DNA of 64,000 bases from positions 1 to 64,000 of the forward strand of contig JAITTY010000009.1 of NCBI GenBank assembly GCA_031286695.1. The letters run 5' to 3'. Below, piece by piece: positions 1-11,412 of the stretch. Made by a program: the position numbers and the translations under genes. Each line of letters begins with the position of its first letter. The stretch's first letter is position 1. A model generated the notes under the pieces. The model was given only the letters and a program-made list of their open reading frames with translations, had not been told where the DNA came from and ran no database searches. Origin of the DNA: Sphingobacterium sp. GTDB lineage: Bacteria > Bacteroidota > Bacteroidia > Sphingobacteriales > Sphingobacteriaceae.

Positions 1-169
1 CTTGAATTTGTTCATGACTTTCGACTTTCGTCTGTCTACTCGTCACGCTTACATGATTGTGTTTTCTTAAAGAACTTTTGCCGCTTCAACTTCCGTATCC
101 GCTATATTCCGATAGGCATTGCGCCTCTCTTTATCTTTTTTTGTTTTCCCTCCGTTTCCGTTGGGACTG
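1..169 (-). promoter_or_regulatory. Probable rRNA operon leader (upstream of 16S), with boxA
   Basis: No open reading frame is supported here. Read on the minus strand, the stretch lies directly downstream of a strong promoter (170-200) and contains GTTCTTTAAGA at about 65-75, which resembles the boxA antitermination element found before bacterial 16S genes. The distance and composition fit a 16S leader, with the 16S gene itself beyond base 1. This is inference: no mature rRNA sequence is inside the window. An alternative is a leader of another highly expressed stable RNA. Confidence 0.55.
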
Positions 170-200
170 CAAAGGTAGAAATCTTTTCTGAACTTCCAAA
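170..200 (-). promoter_or_regulatory. Bacteroidota promoter P2 (proximal) of the probable rRNA operon
   Basis: On the minus strand the sequence is TTTG (200-197), 19 bases, then TACCTTTG (177-170). This matches the Bacteroidota housekeeping consensus TTTG near -33 and TAnnTTTG near -7. Transcription would start near 165 and run off the left edge. Confidence 0.7.
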
Positions 201-353
201 AACTTTTTGAAGTTTTTTTTTCTTTTCTCTTTCTTCGATTTCCGCGTTTAAAATAAACTCAGCGGGATTTTAAATCCTGCTAGGCTCGCTTAAACCCTTC
301 TTTTTTCATGATTTCTTCTTTCGAAGTAACCGCTCCTCCCTTGCGGAGTGGTG

Positions 354-385
354 CAAAGATAGGAAGTTTACTAACAAATTTCCAA
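354..385 (-). promoter_or_regulatory. Bacteroidota promoter P1 (distal) of the probable rRNA operon
   Basis: On the minus strand TTGG (385-382), 20 bases, then TATCTTTG (361-354). Together with the element at 170-200 this gives the two-promoter layout typical of rRNA operons. The transcribed spacer between them has a short dyad, GCAGGATTT / AAATCCCGC, and no gene I can support. Confidence 0.55.
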
Positions 386-611
386 GCCTTTTGTTTATTA
401 TTTTTTAATATTAAAGTTAACTAACTGTAACATTGAACGATTCATTTAAGATAGCTATGCCTTAAGCCGTCCTATCAGGTAAAATTAACCAATTAAACGA
501 CCAAGCTGCTTGCTATAAATTTCAGTTCGCCCCCTTCCTTAACAAGCAATTTCACCGCTAAAAGAGCAAGCTAAATATATTTTACTACCTTCTTCAATAT
601 CATATAAGGTC
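386..611. other. Intergenic stretch, nothing recognised
   Basis: AT-rich sequence between the rpoC terminator and the distal leftward promoter. I see no convincing gene, RNA or repeat in it; it may supply upstream promoter sequence for the probable rRNA operon. Confidence 0.5.
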
Positions 612-616
612 GCTAT

Positions 617-652
617 AAAAACAAAAAAGGTCCAGACGAATGTCTGGACCTT
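617..652 (-). terminator. Rho-independent terminator of rpoC
   Basis: A perfect 11-bp stem (AAGGTCCAGAC at 627-637 with its complement at 642-652) has a 4-base loop and on the minus strand is followed by a T-rich tract (626-617). It lies 25 bases past the rpoC stop codon and ends the rplK-rpoC unit. Confidence 0.9.
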
Positions 653-677
653 CCTATATAAAATAATCGAGTAACGA

Positions 678-3600
678 TTAATCTTCTTCTTTCGAAGCCA
701 ACAATTGATCGTACTCCTCGCGAGAGCCCACGATTAAATTGCTGTATTGACGGATACCTGTACCAGAAGGAATCAAGTGACCAACAATTACGTTTTCTTT
801 CAAACCTAATAAGTTATCACGTTTACCTGCGATAGCAGCCTCGTTCAACACTTTTGTAGTCTCTTGGAAAGAGGCTGCAGAGATGAACGATTTCGTACCC
901 AATGAAGCTCTGGTAATACCTTGCAACAATGGACTTGAAGTCGCCGGAATTGCTTCACGAACTTCAACAAGTTTTAAGTCACGACGTTTCAGACTAGAGT
1001 TCTCTTCTCTCAACTTACGTAAAGAAACAATTTGTCCCGGACGTAAATTATTGGAGTCTCCTGCATCAACAACAACTTTCTTGTCAAACAAGGAATCATT
1101 TTCCTCCATGAAATCCCATTTGTTAACGGCTTCTTTTTCTAAGAAACGAGTATCTCCTGGATCTTCGATGTTAACTTTTTGCATCATTTGGTGAACGATC
1201 GTCTCGAAGTGTTTATCGTTGATCTTCACACCTTGCAGACGGTATACCTCTTGGATACCATTCACAATGTAATGTTGCACCGCTGATGGACCTTTGATCG
1301 ACAAGATATCCGCAGGAGAGATCGAACCATCTGATAATGGCATACCAGCTTTCACAAAGTCATTATCCTGAACAAGGATATGTTTAGAAAGAGGTACCAA
1401 GTATTTCTTGATTTGACCATCACGAGACTCGATAGACATCTCACGGTTACCACGTTTCACACCACCCAATGTTACCACACCGTCGATTTCTGTTACAACA
1501 GCAGGGTTAGAAGGGTTACGTGCTTCGAATAACTCCGTTACACGTGGTAGACCACCTGTGATATCTCGCGTTTTACCTGTAGAACGAGGGATTTTAACCA
1601 AGATACCACCTTCTTTTACTGTTACACCATTAGCAACTGCAACGTGGGCGCCTACTGGGATATTGTAGGTACGAATAACCTCGCCCGATTTATCAAGAAT
1701 CTTGATGGATGGGTTTTTCGTTTTATCACGTGTTTCAATAATTACTTTCTCTTTGTGACCAGTTTGCTCGTCTGACTCCTCACGGAAGGTAACACCTTCG
1801 ATAATTGCATCAAATTCAACTTTACCGGCAAATTCAGAAATAATTACAGCATTATATGGATCCCATTCAACCAATTTATCACCTTTAGCTACTGTACCGC
1901 CATCCTCAACGAACAACTGTGAACCATAAGGGATATTTTGTTGGAATACGATTTTATTATGTGCATCAATGATCTTAACCTCACCAGAACGTCCTAAGAC
2001 TACCTGATGTGTGCCATTATCGTTTGTTTGCGAAACAGTACGTACGTTTTCAAATTCGATTTTACCATCGTATTTAGAAATGATACTTGAATCAGCAGCA
2101 ATGTTCGATGCCGTACCACCCACGTGGAATGTACGAAGTGTCAACTGTGTACCTGGCTCACCAATTGATTGAGCGGCGATAACACCCACAGCTTCCCCTA
2201 ACTGAACACGCTTACCTGACGCCAAGTTGCGTCCGTAACAACAAGCACAAACACCACGCTTAGACTCACAAGTTAATACCGTACGAATTTCAATTCCTTC
2301 GATACCTGCTTTTTCGATAGTTTCAGCAATTTCTTCAGTGATATCTTCATTTGCAGAAATGATCAATTCGTCAGTATCCGGATGAAGAACATCATGCAAT
2401 GGTGTACGACCCAAAATACGATCGAACAATGGTTCAACAACATCGTCATTATCTTTCAATGCCGTTGTATAAATACCACGTAAACCACCACAATCTTGTT
2501 CCACAACGATCATATCTTGCGCTACGTCATGTAAACGACGAGTCAAGTAACCCGCATCCGCTGTTTTCAATGCCGTATCGGCAAGACCTTTACGCGCACC
2601 GTGGGTAGAGATAAAGTATTCCAATACGGACAAACCTTCTTTAAAGTTTGACAAGATCGGGTTTTCGATAATCTCACCACCAGAAGTACCTGATTTTTGA
2701 GGTTTCGCCATCAAACCACGCATACCACATAACTGACGGATCTGCTCTTTCGAACCACGGGCTCCAGAATCCAACATCATGTAAACTGAGTTGAAACCTT
2801 GGTTATCATTCGAAAGAATATCCATAACGTGCGCTGTCAATCTGTTATTGATACGCGTCCAGATATCGATGATTTGGTTGTAACGTTCGTTGTTTGTAAT
2901 GAAACCCATGTTATAGTTATTCATTACTTCTTCAACCTCGTTAGTTGCTTGTTGAATCAATTCAGCTTTCGCAGCAGGAATGTTCAAATCTTCCAAGTTG
3001 AAAGAAAGACCACCTTTGAAGGCTGTTTGATATCCCAATTCTTTCATATCATCCAAGAACTGTGCTGCACGAGCCATACCCGTAGTCTTCACAATTTCAC
3101 CGATGATATTACGCAAAGATTTCTTCGTAAGCAATTCATTGACAAATCCCATTTCGTCAGGAACAACTTGGTTGAAGATCACACGACCTACAGTTGTTTC
3201 TAACAAGGTATCAACAATGCTACCATCTTTTTGTCTAACTTTTGTTTTTACTTTAATCCAAGCGTGAAGGTCAATTTGCTTCTCATTTAAAGCGATGATA
3301 ACCTCTTCAGCCGAATAGAAAGTCATATCTTGACCTCTTACGATGTGATCGCCAGCAGTTCTACGGCCTTTAGTAATATAGTAAAGACCCAATACCATGT
3401 CTTGAGATGGTACGGTGATTGGAGAACCATTCGCAGGGTTTAAGATATTGTGCGCGCCTAACATTAAGATTTGGGCTTCCAAAACTGCAGCATTACCAAG
3501 CGGTAAGTGGACTGCCATCTGGTCACCGTCAAAATCGGCGTTGAACGCTGTACACACTAATGGGTGTAATTGAATAGCTTTACCCTCTACTAATGTAGGT

Positions 3601-4955
3601 TGGAAAGCCTGAATACCCAAACGGTGAAGCGTAGGTGCACGGTTTAGTAATACAGGGTGACCTTTCAATACATTTTCAAGGATATCCCATACCACAGGAT
3701 CTTTACGATCAACGATTTTCTTAGCTGATTTTACTGTTTTTACAATACCACGCTCGATCATCTTACGGATGATAAACGGTTTGTAAAGTTCTGCAGCCAT
3801 ATCTTTAGGAAGACCACACTCGTGTAATTTCAAGTGAGGACCTACAACAATTACCGAACGAGCCGAATAATCCACACGCTTACCTAACAAGTTTTGACGG
3901 AAACGACCTTGTTTACCTTTCAAAATATCAGATAAAGACTTCAAAGCACGGTTACCTTCTGTCTTAACAGCGTTCACTTTACGTGAGTTGTCAAACAAAG
4001 AGTCTACCGCTTCTTGAAGCATACGTTTCTCGTTACGTAAGATTACCTCAGGAGCTTTGATTTCGATCAAACGTTTTAGACGGTTGTTACGGATAATCAC
4101 ACGACGGTATAAGTCATTCAAATCCGAAGTCGCAAAACGACCACCATCCAAAGGCACTAAAGGACGTAATTCAGGTGGAATGATTGGAACGATTTTCACA
4201 ATCATCCATTCTGGACGATTCTCGATATTTTCACGTGAACTACGGAAAGCTTCAACCACATGAAGACGTTTTAACGCTTCATTTTTACGTTGTTGAGAAG
4301 TTTCGTTAGCAGCTTGGTGACGTAAATCGTATGACAATTGATCCAAATCAATACGTTTCAACAAATCTTCTAACGCCTCAGCACCCATTTTAGCAACGAA
4401 TTTTTGAGGGTCATTATCGTCTAAATATTGATTTTCTTTTGGTAGAGTATCTAAAATATCTAAATATTCTTCTTCAGTCAAGAAGTCCATGAAGTTGATA
4501 CCATCTTCTTCCTTAATACCAGCTTGGATAACCACATAACGTTCGTAGTAAATGATCATATCCAATTTCTTGGTAGGAAGTCCCAATAAATAACCAATTT
4601 TATTAGGAAGAGAACGGAAATACCAAATGTGCGCGACAGGAACCACCAAGTTGATATGTCCCATACGCTCACGACGTACCTTTTTCTCTGTTACTTCAAC
4701 ACCACAACGGTCACATACAATACCTTTATAACGGATACGTTTGTATTTACCACAGTGACATTCGTAATCCTTTACAGGACCAAAAATGCGCTCACAGAAT
4801 AAACCGTCACGTTCTGGTTTGTAGGTACGATAGTTAATCGTTTCCGGTTTTGTAACTTCACCACTTGAGCGTTCCAAAATAGTTTCTGGAGAAGCCAAGC
4901 TGATCGTAATCGAAGTGAAGTTGCTTTTAATTTTATTATCTTTTTTGTAAGACAT
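678..4955 (-). CDS. rpoC: DNA-directed RNA polymerase subunit beta'
   Basis: The product (1425 aa) is the beta' subunit, which carries the catalytic magnesium site of RNA polymerase. The N-terminal zinc-binding cysteines are visible (CHCG...CDRCG, about residues 66-86), as is the active-site [10 protein letters not shown] loop at about 470-480 and the second zinc cluster [13 protein letters not shown] near 910. The length fits Bacteroidota beta' proteins. The gene follows rpoB by 71 bases on the same strand, is the last gene of the rplK-rpoC unit and is followed by a strong terminator. Nothing looks truncated. Confidence 0.99.
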   Translation of the reverse strand: MSYKKDNKIKSNFTSITISLASPETILERSSGEVTKPETINYRTYKPERDGLFCERIFGPVKDYECHCGKYKRIRYKGIVCDRCGVEVTEKKVRRERMGHINLVVPVAHIWYFRSLPNKIGYLLGLPTKKLDMIIYYERYVVIQAGIKEEDGINFMDFLTEEEYLDILDTLPKENQYLDDNDPQKFVAKMGAEALEDLLKRIDLDQLSYDLRHQAANETSQQRKNEALKRLHVVEAFRSSRENIENRPEWMIVKIVPIIPPELRPLVPLDGGRFATSDLNDLYRRVIIRNNRLKRLIEIKAPEVILRNEKRMLQEAVDSLFDNSRKVNAVKTEGNRALKSLSDILKGKQGRFRQNLLGKRVDYSARSVIVVGPHLKLHECGLPKDMAAELYKPFIIRKMIERGIVKTVKSAKKIVDRKDPVVWDILENVLKGHPVLLNRAPTLHRLGIQAFQPTLVEGKAIQLHPLVCTAFNADFDGDQMAVHLPLGNAAVLEAQILMLGAHNILNPANGSPITVPSQDMVLGLYYITKGRRTAGDHIVRGQDMTFYSAEEVIIALNEKQIDLHAWIKVKTKVRQKDGSIVDTLLETTVGRVIFNQVVPDEMGFVNELLTKKSLRNIIGEIVKTTGMARAAQFLDDMKELGYQTAFKGGLSFNLEDLNIPAAKAELIQQATNEVEEVMNNYNMGFITNNERYNQIIDIWTRINNRLTAHVMDILSNDNQGFNSVYMMLDSGARGSKEQIRQLCGMRGLMAKPQKSGTSGGEIIENPILSNFKEGLSVLEYFISTHGARKGLADTALKTADAGYLTRRLHDVAQDMIVVEQDCGGLRGIYTTALKDNDDVVEPLFDRILGRTPLHDVLHPDTDELIISANEDITEEIAETIEKAGIEGIEIRTVLTCESKRGVCACCYGRNLASGKRVQLGEAVGVIAAQSIGEPGTQLTLRTFHVGGTASNIAADSSIISKYDGKIEFENVRTVSQTNDNGTHQVVLGRSGEVKIIDAHNKIVFQQNIPYGSQLFVEDGGTVAKGDKLVEWDPYNAVIISEFAGKVEFDAIIEGVTFREESDEQTGHKEKVIIETRDKTKNPSIKILDKSGEVIRTYNIPVGAHVAVANGVTVKEGGILVKIPRSTGKTRDITGGLPRVTELFEARNPSNPAVVTEIDGVVTLGGVKRGNREMSIESRDGQIKKYLVPLSKHILVQDNDFVKAGMPLSDGSISPADILSIKGPSAVQHYIVNGIQEVYRLQGVKINDKHFETIVHQMMQKVNIEDPGDTRFLEKEAVNKWDFMEENDSLFDKKVVVDAGDSNNLRPGQIVSLRKLREENSSLKRRDLKLVEVREAIPATSSPLLQGITRASLGTKSFISAASFQETTKVLNEAAIAGKRDNLLGLKENVIVGHLIPSGTGIRQYSNLIVGSREEYDQLLASKEED

Positions 4956-5026
4956 ACCTATTCAAAAGTTAAAGCTTTATAAAGAAGCTTTGAAGGACTG
5001 AGCCCTTCAAAGCCCTATTTGCTTAA

Positions 5027-8000
5027 TTAATCCAATGTGATATCTAGACCCAATCCACGTAGCTCGTGTACCAATACGTTGAACGATTCTGGTACCGATG
5101 GTGTCGGAAGGTTGTTACCTTTTACGATTGCTTCGTAAGTTTTGGCACGACCAACCACGTCATCCGATTTCACAGTCAAGATTTCTTGAAGGATGTTAGA
5201 CGCACCGAATGCTTCCAATGCCCAAACCTCCATCTCACCGAAACGTTGACCACCGAATTGCGCTTTACCACCCAGAGGTTGTTGCGTGATCAATGAGTAC
5301 GGACCGATTGAACGTGCGTGCATTTTATCATCAACCATGTGACCTAATTTCAACATGTAGATTACACCCACTGTCGTCGGTTGATCGAAACGGTCACCAG
5401 TCAATCCGTTGTACAAATATGTACGTCCAGATTTTGGTAGGCCAGCTTTCGCAACCCAATCCTGTACCTGATCCATTTCAGCACCATCAAAGATAGGTGT
5501 AGCAAATTTCACACCTAATTTTTGACCTGCCCAACCCAATACGGTTTCGTAGATCTGTCCCAAGTTCATCCGTGAAGGTACCCCTAGTGGGTTCAACACG
5601 ATATCAACTGGTGTACCATCTTCTAAGAATGGCATATCCTCATCACGTACGATACGTGCAACGATACCTTTGTTACCGTGACGACCGGCCATCTTATCCC
5701 CTACTTTCAACTTACGTTTCTTAGCAACGTAAACTTTAGCCATCTGCACAATTCCTGATGGAAGTTCATCACCGACAGACACTGCAAATTTATCACGTTT
5801 GAATGAACCTAGCTCTTCATTAATTTTGATATTGTAATTATGAAGGGCCATTTTGATCAACTCGTTTTTATCTTCGTCAGTTGTCCATCCCATTGGGTTG
5901 ATGTTGTTGTAATCTAATTCAGCTAGGATTTTTTGTGTGAACTTAGCTCCCTTAGCAACCAACAACTCTTTATAGACATTGTATACCCCTTGGCTTGTTT
6001 TACCATTCACTACTGTGAATAATTTTTCAACCAAACGATCTTTCAATGATTTAACAGCTCTATCGTGAGCAACCTCTAGTTTTTCTAAAGTTTTGCGCTC
6101 AACCTCTTTAGACATTTTCTTCGCACGCGAGAATAACTTCGTATCGATAACAACACCTTTTAATGAAGGCGGAGTTTTCAATGAAGCATCTTTCACGTCA
6201 CCAGCTTTGTCACCAAAGATTGCACGTAACAATTTCTCTTCTGGAGAAGGATCAGACTCACCTTTAGGTGTGATTTTACCAATTAAGATATCGCCGCCAC
6301 CAACTTCAGCACCGATACGGATAATACCGTTTTCGTCTAAGTCTTTTGTCGCTTCCTCAGATACGTTAGGAATATCAGCTGTTAACTCTTCCTCACCACG
6401 TTTCGTATCACGAACTTCAAGTTCGAATTCTTCAATGTGAAGAGATGTAAACCAGTCTTCTTTCGCTACACGCTCAGAGATTACAATCGCATCCTCAAAG
6501 TTATATCCTTGCCAAGGCATGAACGCTACTTTCAAGTTACGACCCAATGCTAATTCACCATTTTCAGTCGCATAACCTTCACATAATACCTGTCCTGGTT
6601 CAACTCGTTGACCTTTCTTAACGATAGGCTTCAAGTTCATACATGTATTTTGGTTGGTTTTCTTGAATTTGATCAATTTATATGTTTTGACATCATCATC
6701 AAATGATACAAGACGATCATCGTCGTTTCTGTCGTAACGGATCTTGATTTCATCAGCATCTACATATTCTACTACACCATGACCTTCCGCATTGATCAAT
6801 GTACGTGAATCTTTCGCTACACGACCTTCAAGACCAGTACCTACAATAGGAGCTTGTGGACGCAATACAGGCACAGCCTGACGTTGCATGTTCGATCCCA
6901 TCAATGCACGGTTGGCATCATCGTGTTCCAAGAAAGGAATCAATGAAGCCGCAATAGATGTAATTTGGTTTGGAGCAACGTCCATATAATCAAGCATATT
7001 CGGCTCGATAATTGGGAAGTCACCCTCATATCTGGCTTTCACTTTCGCATCTTCGAAATTACCTTTGTCATCATACAAAGCATTCGCTTGTGCGATTGTT
7101 TTACCATCTTCATCCTCAGCAGATAAGTATACAACCGGTTCGTCAACCACAACAACACCATCTTTTACCTTACGGTAAGGAGTCTCGATAAATCCTAAGT
7201 GGTTAATTTTCGCATGTACAGCCAATGAGGAGATCAAACCGATGTTTGGACCCTCAGGAGTTTCAATTGTACAAAGACGACCGTAGTGCGTGTAGTGAAC
7301 GTCACGAACCTCGAAACCTGCACGCTCACGAGAAAGACCACCTGGACCTAAAGCTGACAAACGACGCTTGTGCGTAATTTCAGCAAGAGGGTTAGTTTGG
7401 TCCATGAACTGAGACAACTGGTTGGTACCAAAGAACGAATTGATTACGGACGAAAGTGTACGTGCATTAATCAAATCAGTTGGCGTAAATACCTCATTGT
7501 CACGAATGTTCATACGCTCACGGATTGTACGGGCCATACGAGATAGACCTACACCAAATTGAGCATATAATTGTTCACCTACAGTACGTACACGACGGTT
7601 TGACAAGTGGTCAATATCATCTACTTCAGCTTTAGAGTTGATCAAATTGATCAAATACTTCACAATTGCAATGATATCCTCACGGGTTAATACTTTCGTA
7701 TCATCCGGAGTTCCCAACTTCAACTTACGATTGATACGGTAACGACCTACATCACCTAAATCATAACGTTTGTCAGAGAAGAATAAACGATCGATGATAC
7801 CACGAGCAGTTTCCTCATCTGGTGGTTCAGCGTTACGCAATTGACGATAGATATGCTCTACCGCTTCTTTTTCTGAGTTGGACGTATCTTTTTGTAAAGT
7901 GTTATATATAATAGAATAGTCTGCATTGTTTGATTCATCATCTTTCGCTAAGATAATAGACTTAACGCCAGCTTCGATGATCAAATCAATGTGATCTTCT

Positions 8001-8836
8001 TCTAGAACAGTTTCACGCTCAAGGATAATTTCGTTACGGTCGATAGATACAACTTCACCTGTATCCTCATCCACGAAATCTTCTACCCATTTTTTCAATA
8101 CCCTAGCCGCAAGACGACGACCAACATATTTTTTAAGACCAGATTTACTAACTTTTACTTCATCCGCTAAATCGAACAATTCTAAGATATCTTTATCCGA
8201 ATCATAACCGATAGCACGCAATAAGGTCGTAACTGGGAATTTCTTTTTACGGTCGATGTACGCATACATGACGTTATTTACGTCAGTTGCAAATTCGATC
8301 CAAGATCCTTTGAAAGGAATTACCCTTGCAGAATAAAGTTTAGTACCATTTGTGTGTCTACTTTGACCAAAGAAAACGCCTGGTGAACGGTGTAATTGCG
8401 ATACGATGACACGCTCTGCACCATTTACCACGAAAGTACCTTTAGGAGTCATATAAGGGATAGTCCCTAAATATACATCCTGAACAATAGTTTCGAAATC
8501 TTCGTGTTCTTCATCATTACAAGATAACTTTAACTTAGCCTTTAAAGGAACGCTATAAGTCAAGCCGCGCTCGATACACTCTTGGATATCATAACGTGGT
8601 GGATCAATGAAATAATCCAAAAACTCTAGCACAAAAATGTTTCTTGAATCAGAAATAGGGAAGTTTTCCGAGAATACCTTGAACAGCCCTTCCTGATGGC
8701 GGTTGTCAGAAGTAGTTTCTAATTGAAAAAACTCCTTGAAAGATTCCAATTGCACATCTAAGAAATCTGGATATTCCAATACTTTCTTACTTGTCGCAAA
8801 GTTTATTCTTTCTTGTTGAATATTATTGTTTGCCAA
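5027..8836 (-). CDS. rpoB: DNA-directed RNA polymerase subunit beta, probable TTG start
   Basis: The product is the beta subunit of RNA polymerase. The frame is open to an ATG at 8923, but the first 29 residues of that version do not look like RpoB. The family-like sequence begins [13 protein letters not shown], so I place the start at the TTG at 8836, giving 1269 aa. The rifampicin-pocket region (about residues 465-500) has the wild-type-like segments [23 protein letters not shown] and ETPEGPNIG, so no resistance change is seen there. The gene lies 168 bases after rplL, with a hairpin between them, and 71 bases before rpoC. Confidence 0.96.
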   Translation of the reverse strand: MANNNIQQERINFATSKKVLEYPDFLDVQLESFKEFFQLETTSDNRHQEGLFKVFSENFPISDSRNIFVLEFLDYFIDPPRYDIQECIERGLTYSVPLKAKLKLSCNDEEHEDFETIVQDVYLGTIPYMTPKGTFVVNGAERVIVSQLHRSPGVFFGQSRHTNGTKLYSARVIPFKGSWIEFATDVNNVMYAYIDRKKKFPVTTLLRAIGYDSDKDILELFDLADEVKVSKSGLKKYVGRRLAARVLKKWVEDFVDEDTGEVVSIDRNEIILERETVLEEDHIDLIIEAGVKSIILAKDDESNNADYSIIYNTLQKDTSNSEKEAVEHIYRQLRNAEPPDEETARGIIDRLFFSDKRYDLGDVGRYRINRKLKLGTPDDTKVLTREDIIAIVKYLINLINSKAEVDDIDHLSNRRVRTVGEQLYAQFGVGLSRMARTIRERMNIRDNEVFTPTDLINARTLSSVINSFFGTNQLSQFMDQTNPLAEITHKRRLSALGPGGLSRERAGFEVRDVHYTHYGRLCTIETPEGPNIGLISSLAVHAKINHLGFIETPYRKVKDGVVVVDEPVVYLSAEDEDGKTIAQANALYDDKGNFEDAKVKARYEGDFPIIEPNMLDYMDVAPNQITSIAASLIPFLEHDDANRALMGSNMQRQAVPVLRPQAPIVGTGLEGRVAKDSRTLINAEGHGVVEYVDADEIKIRYDRNDDDRLVSFDDDVKTYKLIKFKKTNQNTCMNLKPIVKKGQRVEPGQVLCEGYATENGELALGRNLKVAFMPWQGYNFEDAIVISERVAKEDWFTSLHIEEFELEVRDTKRGEEELTADIPNVSEEATKDLDENGIIRIGAEVGGGDILIGKITPKGESDPSPEEKLLRAIFGDKAGDVKDASLKTPPSLKGVVIDTKLFSRAKKMSKEVERKTLEKLEVAHDRAVKSLKDRLVEKLFTVVNGKTSQGVYNVYKELLVAKGAKFTQKILAELDYNNINPMGWTTDEDKNELIKMALHNYNIKINEELGSFKRDKFAVSVGDELPSGIVQMAKVYVAKKRKLKVGDKMAGRHGNKGIVARIVRDEDMPFLEDGTPVDIVLNPLGVPSRMNLGQIYETVLGWAGQKLGVKFATPIFDGAEMDQVQDWVAKAGLPKSGRTYLYNGLTGDRFDQPTTVGVIYMLKLGHMVDDKMHARSIGPYSLITQQPLGGKAQFGGQRFGEMEVWALEAFGASNILQEILTVKSDDVVGRAKTYEAIVKGNNLPTPSVPESFNVLVHELRGLGLDITLD

Positions 8837-8950
8837 GGGAATATGAATTTTAGTTTTAAAAAAACTGCGCTTACACTTATGCTGTAAACCACCTTTCCAC
8901 TGTGCCCAGCATATACACAGCATAGTGGCGTATTGATATAAATAGGAATA

Positions 8951-8976
8951 GACTCTGACGAAAAATCGTCAGAGTC
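8951..8976 (-). promoter_or_regulatory. Hairpin between rplL and rpoB (attenuator or processing site)
   Basis: A perfect 10-bp inverted repeat, GACTCTGACG / CGTCAGAGTC, has a 6-base loop in the rplL-rpoB gap. It is not followed by a long T tract on the minus strand, so partial termination or RNA processing is more likely than a full stop. A weaker dyad (CCACT...AGTGG) lies closer to rpoB at about 8896-8927. In other bacteria this gap sets the ribosomal protein to polymerase ratio; that role here is inferred. Confidence 0.7.
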
Positions 8977-9004
8977 TAAACCTTTTCGGGCTAATTAGTT
9001 GAGA

Positions 9005-9382
9005 TTATTTAATCTCAACAACAGCACCAGCTTCTTCTAATTGTTTTTTCAAAGCTTCTGCTTCGTCTTTAGATACACCAGCTTTTAATTCTTTAGGTGC
9101 TCCGTCAACTAAATCTTTAGCTTCTTTCAAGCCTAATCCAGCTAAATCTTTAACCAATTTAACTACAGCTAATTTTTGACCACCAGCTTCTTTCAAGATA
9201 ACGTCAAATGAAGTTTTCTCTTCAGCAGCAGCAGCACCACCTTCAGCTGGAGCAGCAGCTACAGCAACAGCAGCAGCAGCAGGCTCGATGCCATACTCGT
9301 CTTTTAAGATATCAGCTAATTCTTTAACTTCTTTTACTGTTAAGTTAACTAACTGTTCAGCAAGTTGTTTTAAATCTGCCAT
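9005..9382 (-). CDS. rplL: 50S ribosomal protein L7/L12
   Basis: A 125-aa acidic protein with the N-terminal dimerisation segment, an Ala/Gly-rich hinge (about residues 35-52) and the conserved C-terminal factor-binding domain ([18 protein letters not shown], then [16 protein letters not shown]). It forms the ribosomal stalk that recruits translation GTPases. It follows rplJ after 78 bases and precedes rpoB, the standard order. Length and motifs are normal. Confidence 0.99.
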   Translation of the reverse strand: MADLKQLAEQLVNLTVKEVKELADILKDEYGIEPAAAAVAVAAAPAEGGAAAAEEKTSFDVILKEAGGQKLAVVKLVKDLAGLGLKEAKDLVDGAPKELKAGVSKDEAEALKKQLEEAGAVVEIK

Positions 9383-9460
9383 TTTATTTTGAATTTTTGA
9401 ATGTACTTTATAAAAATTGTTAATTAAATTGTAACGAATGTTTCTGTTCTGGAGGATTCG

Positions 9461-9979
9461 TTAACCTCTTTCTTCTAAAGCTTTTACTAAACCTGCAACA
9501 GTATTTCCTCCCGATTGAAGAGCTGAAATAACATTTTTCGCAGGAGATTCCAAGGCTGCGATAACGTCCGCAATAAGTTCGTTTTTAGATTTAAGATTAA
9601 CTAATGCAGTTAATTGATTATCTCCAACGAATGCAGTTGCCTCAATGAAAGCCGCTTTTAACAACGGTTTTTCACCTGATTTACGCAATTCTTTGATTAA
9701 TTTCGCAGGTGCGTTAGCGACTTCTGAAAACATCATTGTAGACGCTCCTTTAAGCGTTCCAAAGATTTCTTCTTCATCAACACCAGCTTCGATTAATGCT
9801 TTCTTGATTAAAGTGTTTTTTACAGCTTTAATCTCGATGCCTTGTTCAAAACATTTACGACGAATGTTATTCACTTTTTCAACTGACAACTCAGCAGTAT
9901 CGGTAATGTAGAAGTTACCGTAAGATTTAATCTGTTCGGCCAAAGCTAGAACAATTTCTTGTTTTTCTTCTTTTCTCAT
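9461..9979 (-). CDS. rplJ: 50S ribosomal protein L10
   Basis: A 172-aa stalk base protein that anchors L7/L12 dimers to the 50S subunit. It starts MRKEEKQEIVLALAEQI and ends with the Ala/Leu-rich L12-binding helix. The start codon is only two bases past the rplA stop. In many bacteria the gap before rplJ holds the L10-binding autoregulatory leader; there is no room for one here. Confidence 0.99.
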   Translation of the reverse strand: MRKEEKQEIVLALAEQIKSYGNFYITDTAELSVEKVNNIRRKCFEQGIEIKAVKNTLIKKALIEAGVDEEEIFGTLKGASTMMFSEVANAPAKLIKELRKSGEKPLLKAAFIEATAFVGDNQLTALVNLKSKNELIADVIAALESPAKNVISALQSGGNTVAGLVKALEERG

Positions 9980-9981
9980 GA

Positions 9982-10680
9982 TTAAATACCTGCTACTGAT
10001 TTAGTCTCAATATGAATACCAGGACTCATAGTTGAGGAAATGTGAATACTTTTAAAGTAAGTTCCTTTAGCTGCAGATGGTTTCAAACGAGCTAGAGTTT
10101 GTAATACCTCTAGTGCGTTATCATATATCTTATCTGCATCGAACGACGCTTTACCAATAGAAGTATGGATGATACCGGTTTTGTCAACTTTGAAATCGAT
10201 CTTACCACCTTTTACATCTGTTACAGCTTTACCAACTTCTGTTGTAACTGTACCAGTTTTAGGGTTAGGCATCAAGTTTCTTGGACCTAAAATACGACCC
10301 AATTTACCAACTTTAGCCATAACACTAGGCATAGTAATAATGATATCAACGTCAGTCCAACCACCTTCAATTTTGCTGATGTAATCATCTAAACCTACGT
10401 AGTCTGCACCTGCCGCTTTAGCTTCTTCTTCCTTATCAGGAGTACATAAAACTAAAACACGAACAGTTTTACCAGTACCGTGAGGTAATGTTGCAATACC
10501 ACGAACCATTTGATTTGCTTTACGAGGATCTACGCCCAAACGAACGTCGATATCCACAGAAGCATCAAATTTGGTCAATGAGATTTCTTTAACTAAAGCC
10601 GAAGCTTCTTTTAAAGAGTATGCTTTACCAGCTTCAATTTTGGATAGTGCCGCTTTTTGATTTTTTGTTAATCTAGCCAC
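9982..10680 (-). CDS. rplA: 50S ribosomal protein L1
   Basis: A 232-aa protein of the L1 stalk, also the usual translational repressor of the rplK-rplA mRNA. The conserved segments [19 protein letters not shown] and [15 protein letters not shown] are present at about residues 110-145. It lies 22 bases after rplK and two bases before rplJ, so translational coupling with rplJ is likely. Confidence 0.99.
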   Translation of the reverse strand: MARLTKNQKAALSKIEAGKAYSLKEASALVKEISLTKFDASVDIDVRLGVDPRKANQMVRGIATLPHGTGKTVRVLVLCTPDKEEEAKAAGADYVGLDDYISKIEGGWTDVDIIITMPSVMAKVGKLGRILGPRNLMPNPKTGTVTTEVGKAVTDVKGGKIDFKVDKTGIIHTSIGKASFDADKIYDNALEVLQTLARLKPSAAKGTYFKSIHISSTMSPGIHIETKSVAGI

Positions 10681-10702
10681 TTTTCTTAAATTGATTTCTT
10701 AA

Positions 10703-11146
10703 TTAATTGTTCCAAGGAGCATTACCTGATACAGTAATACCCATACTACGTGCTGTACCAGCTACCATTTTCATAGCAGCCTCTACAGTAAATGCATTTA
10801 AATCAGGCATTTTATCTTTAGCGATTGTCTCAACTTGTTCCCAAGTGATAGCCGCAACTTTTTTACGGTTAGGCTCGCCAGATCCACTTTTTAATTTCGC
10901 AGCGTCTTTCAACTGAACTGCTACCGGTGGAGTCTTGATGATAAAATCAAATGATTTATCAGCGTAAACTGTAATGACAACAGGCAATACTTGACCTGGT
11001 TTGTCTTGCGTACGAGCGTTGAACTGCTTACAGAAATCCATGATATTCACACCTTTAGCACCTAATGCAGGTCCTACTGGAGGTGAAGGATTCGCAGCTC
11101 CGCCCTTAACTTGTAATTTTACTAACGCACTGACTTCTTTTGCCAT
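10703..11146 (-). CDS. rplK: 50S ribosomal protein L11
   Basis: A 147-aa protein of the GTPase-associated centre. The N-terminal motif [22 protein letters not shown] and the C-terminal rRNA-binding part ending [12 protein letters not shown] are intact. It is the first gene of the rplKAJL-rpoBC unit here, with its own promoter upstream and a leader of about 90 bases that could hold an L1 autoregulatory site, although I cannot pick that site out by eye. Confidence 0.99.
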   Translation of the reverse strand: MAKEVSALVKLQVKGGAANPSPPVGPALGAKGVNIMDFCKQFNARTQDKPGQVLPVVITVYADKSFDFIIKTPPVAVQLKDAAKLKSGSGEPNRKKVAAITWEQVETIAKDKMPDLNAFTVEAAMKMVAGTARSMGITVSGNAPWNN

Positions 11147-11242
11147 TTTGTTTTGAATTTAATTTTGTTAAATGTCTGTTAGTAAGTTGGAAGCAAATAA
11201 CGTAACATTCATCGGCCAGGACGTAACACCCCAACCGAGGTG

Positions 11243-11273
11243 CAAAGTTAATAAGAAGATTTGAATCCTGCAA
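11243..11273 (-). promoter_or_regulatory. Promoter of the rplKAJL-rpoBC unit
   Basis: On the minus strand TTGC (11273-11270), 19 bases, then TAACTTTG (11250-11243), a good match to the Bacteroidota consensus. Transcription would start near 11236, giving a 5' leader of about 90 bases before rplK. It lies after the S41-peptidase gene, so the ribosomal/polymerase unit does not depend on read-through from nusG. Confidence 0.75.
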
Positions 11274-11412
11274 GTATCTAACTTTTAATTTTTCAGGAAT
11301 TTATGTTTTTTTTATATCCTAGCCCAGATTACACATCTTCCTACAAAAAAATCTTGACACCTTTCTAAATATTAACACTAGAATTATCGATTTTAACAAA
11401 TTTACATCAGTT

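Noticed and set aside
227..304. Tiny minus-strand leader ORF (MKKEGFKRA) between the two leftward promoters
   Set aside because: Nine codons with no supporting context, inside a probable rRNA leader; chance is the simplest explanation.
8837..8923. N-terminal extension of RpoB from the ATG at 8923
   Set aside because: The 29 extra residues ([12 protein letters not shown]...) do not resemble RpoB and overlap a dyad in the intergenic region; the family-like start is at the TTG.
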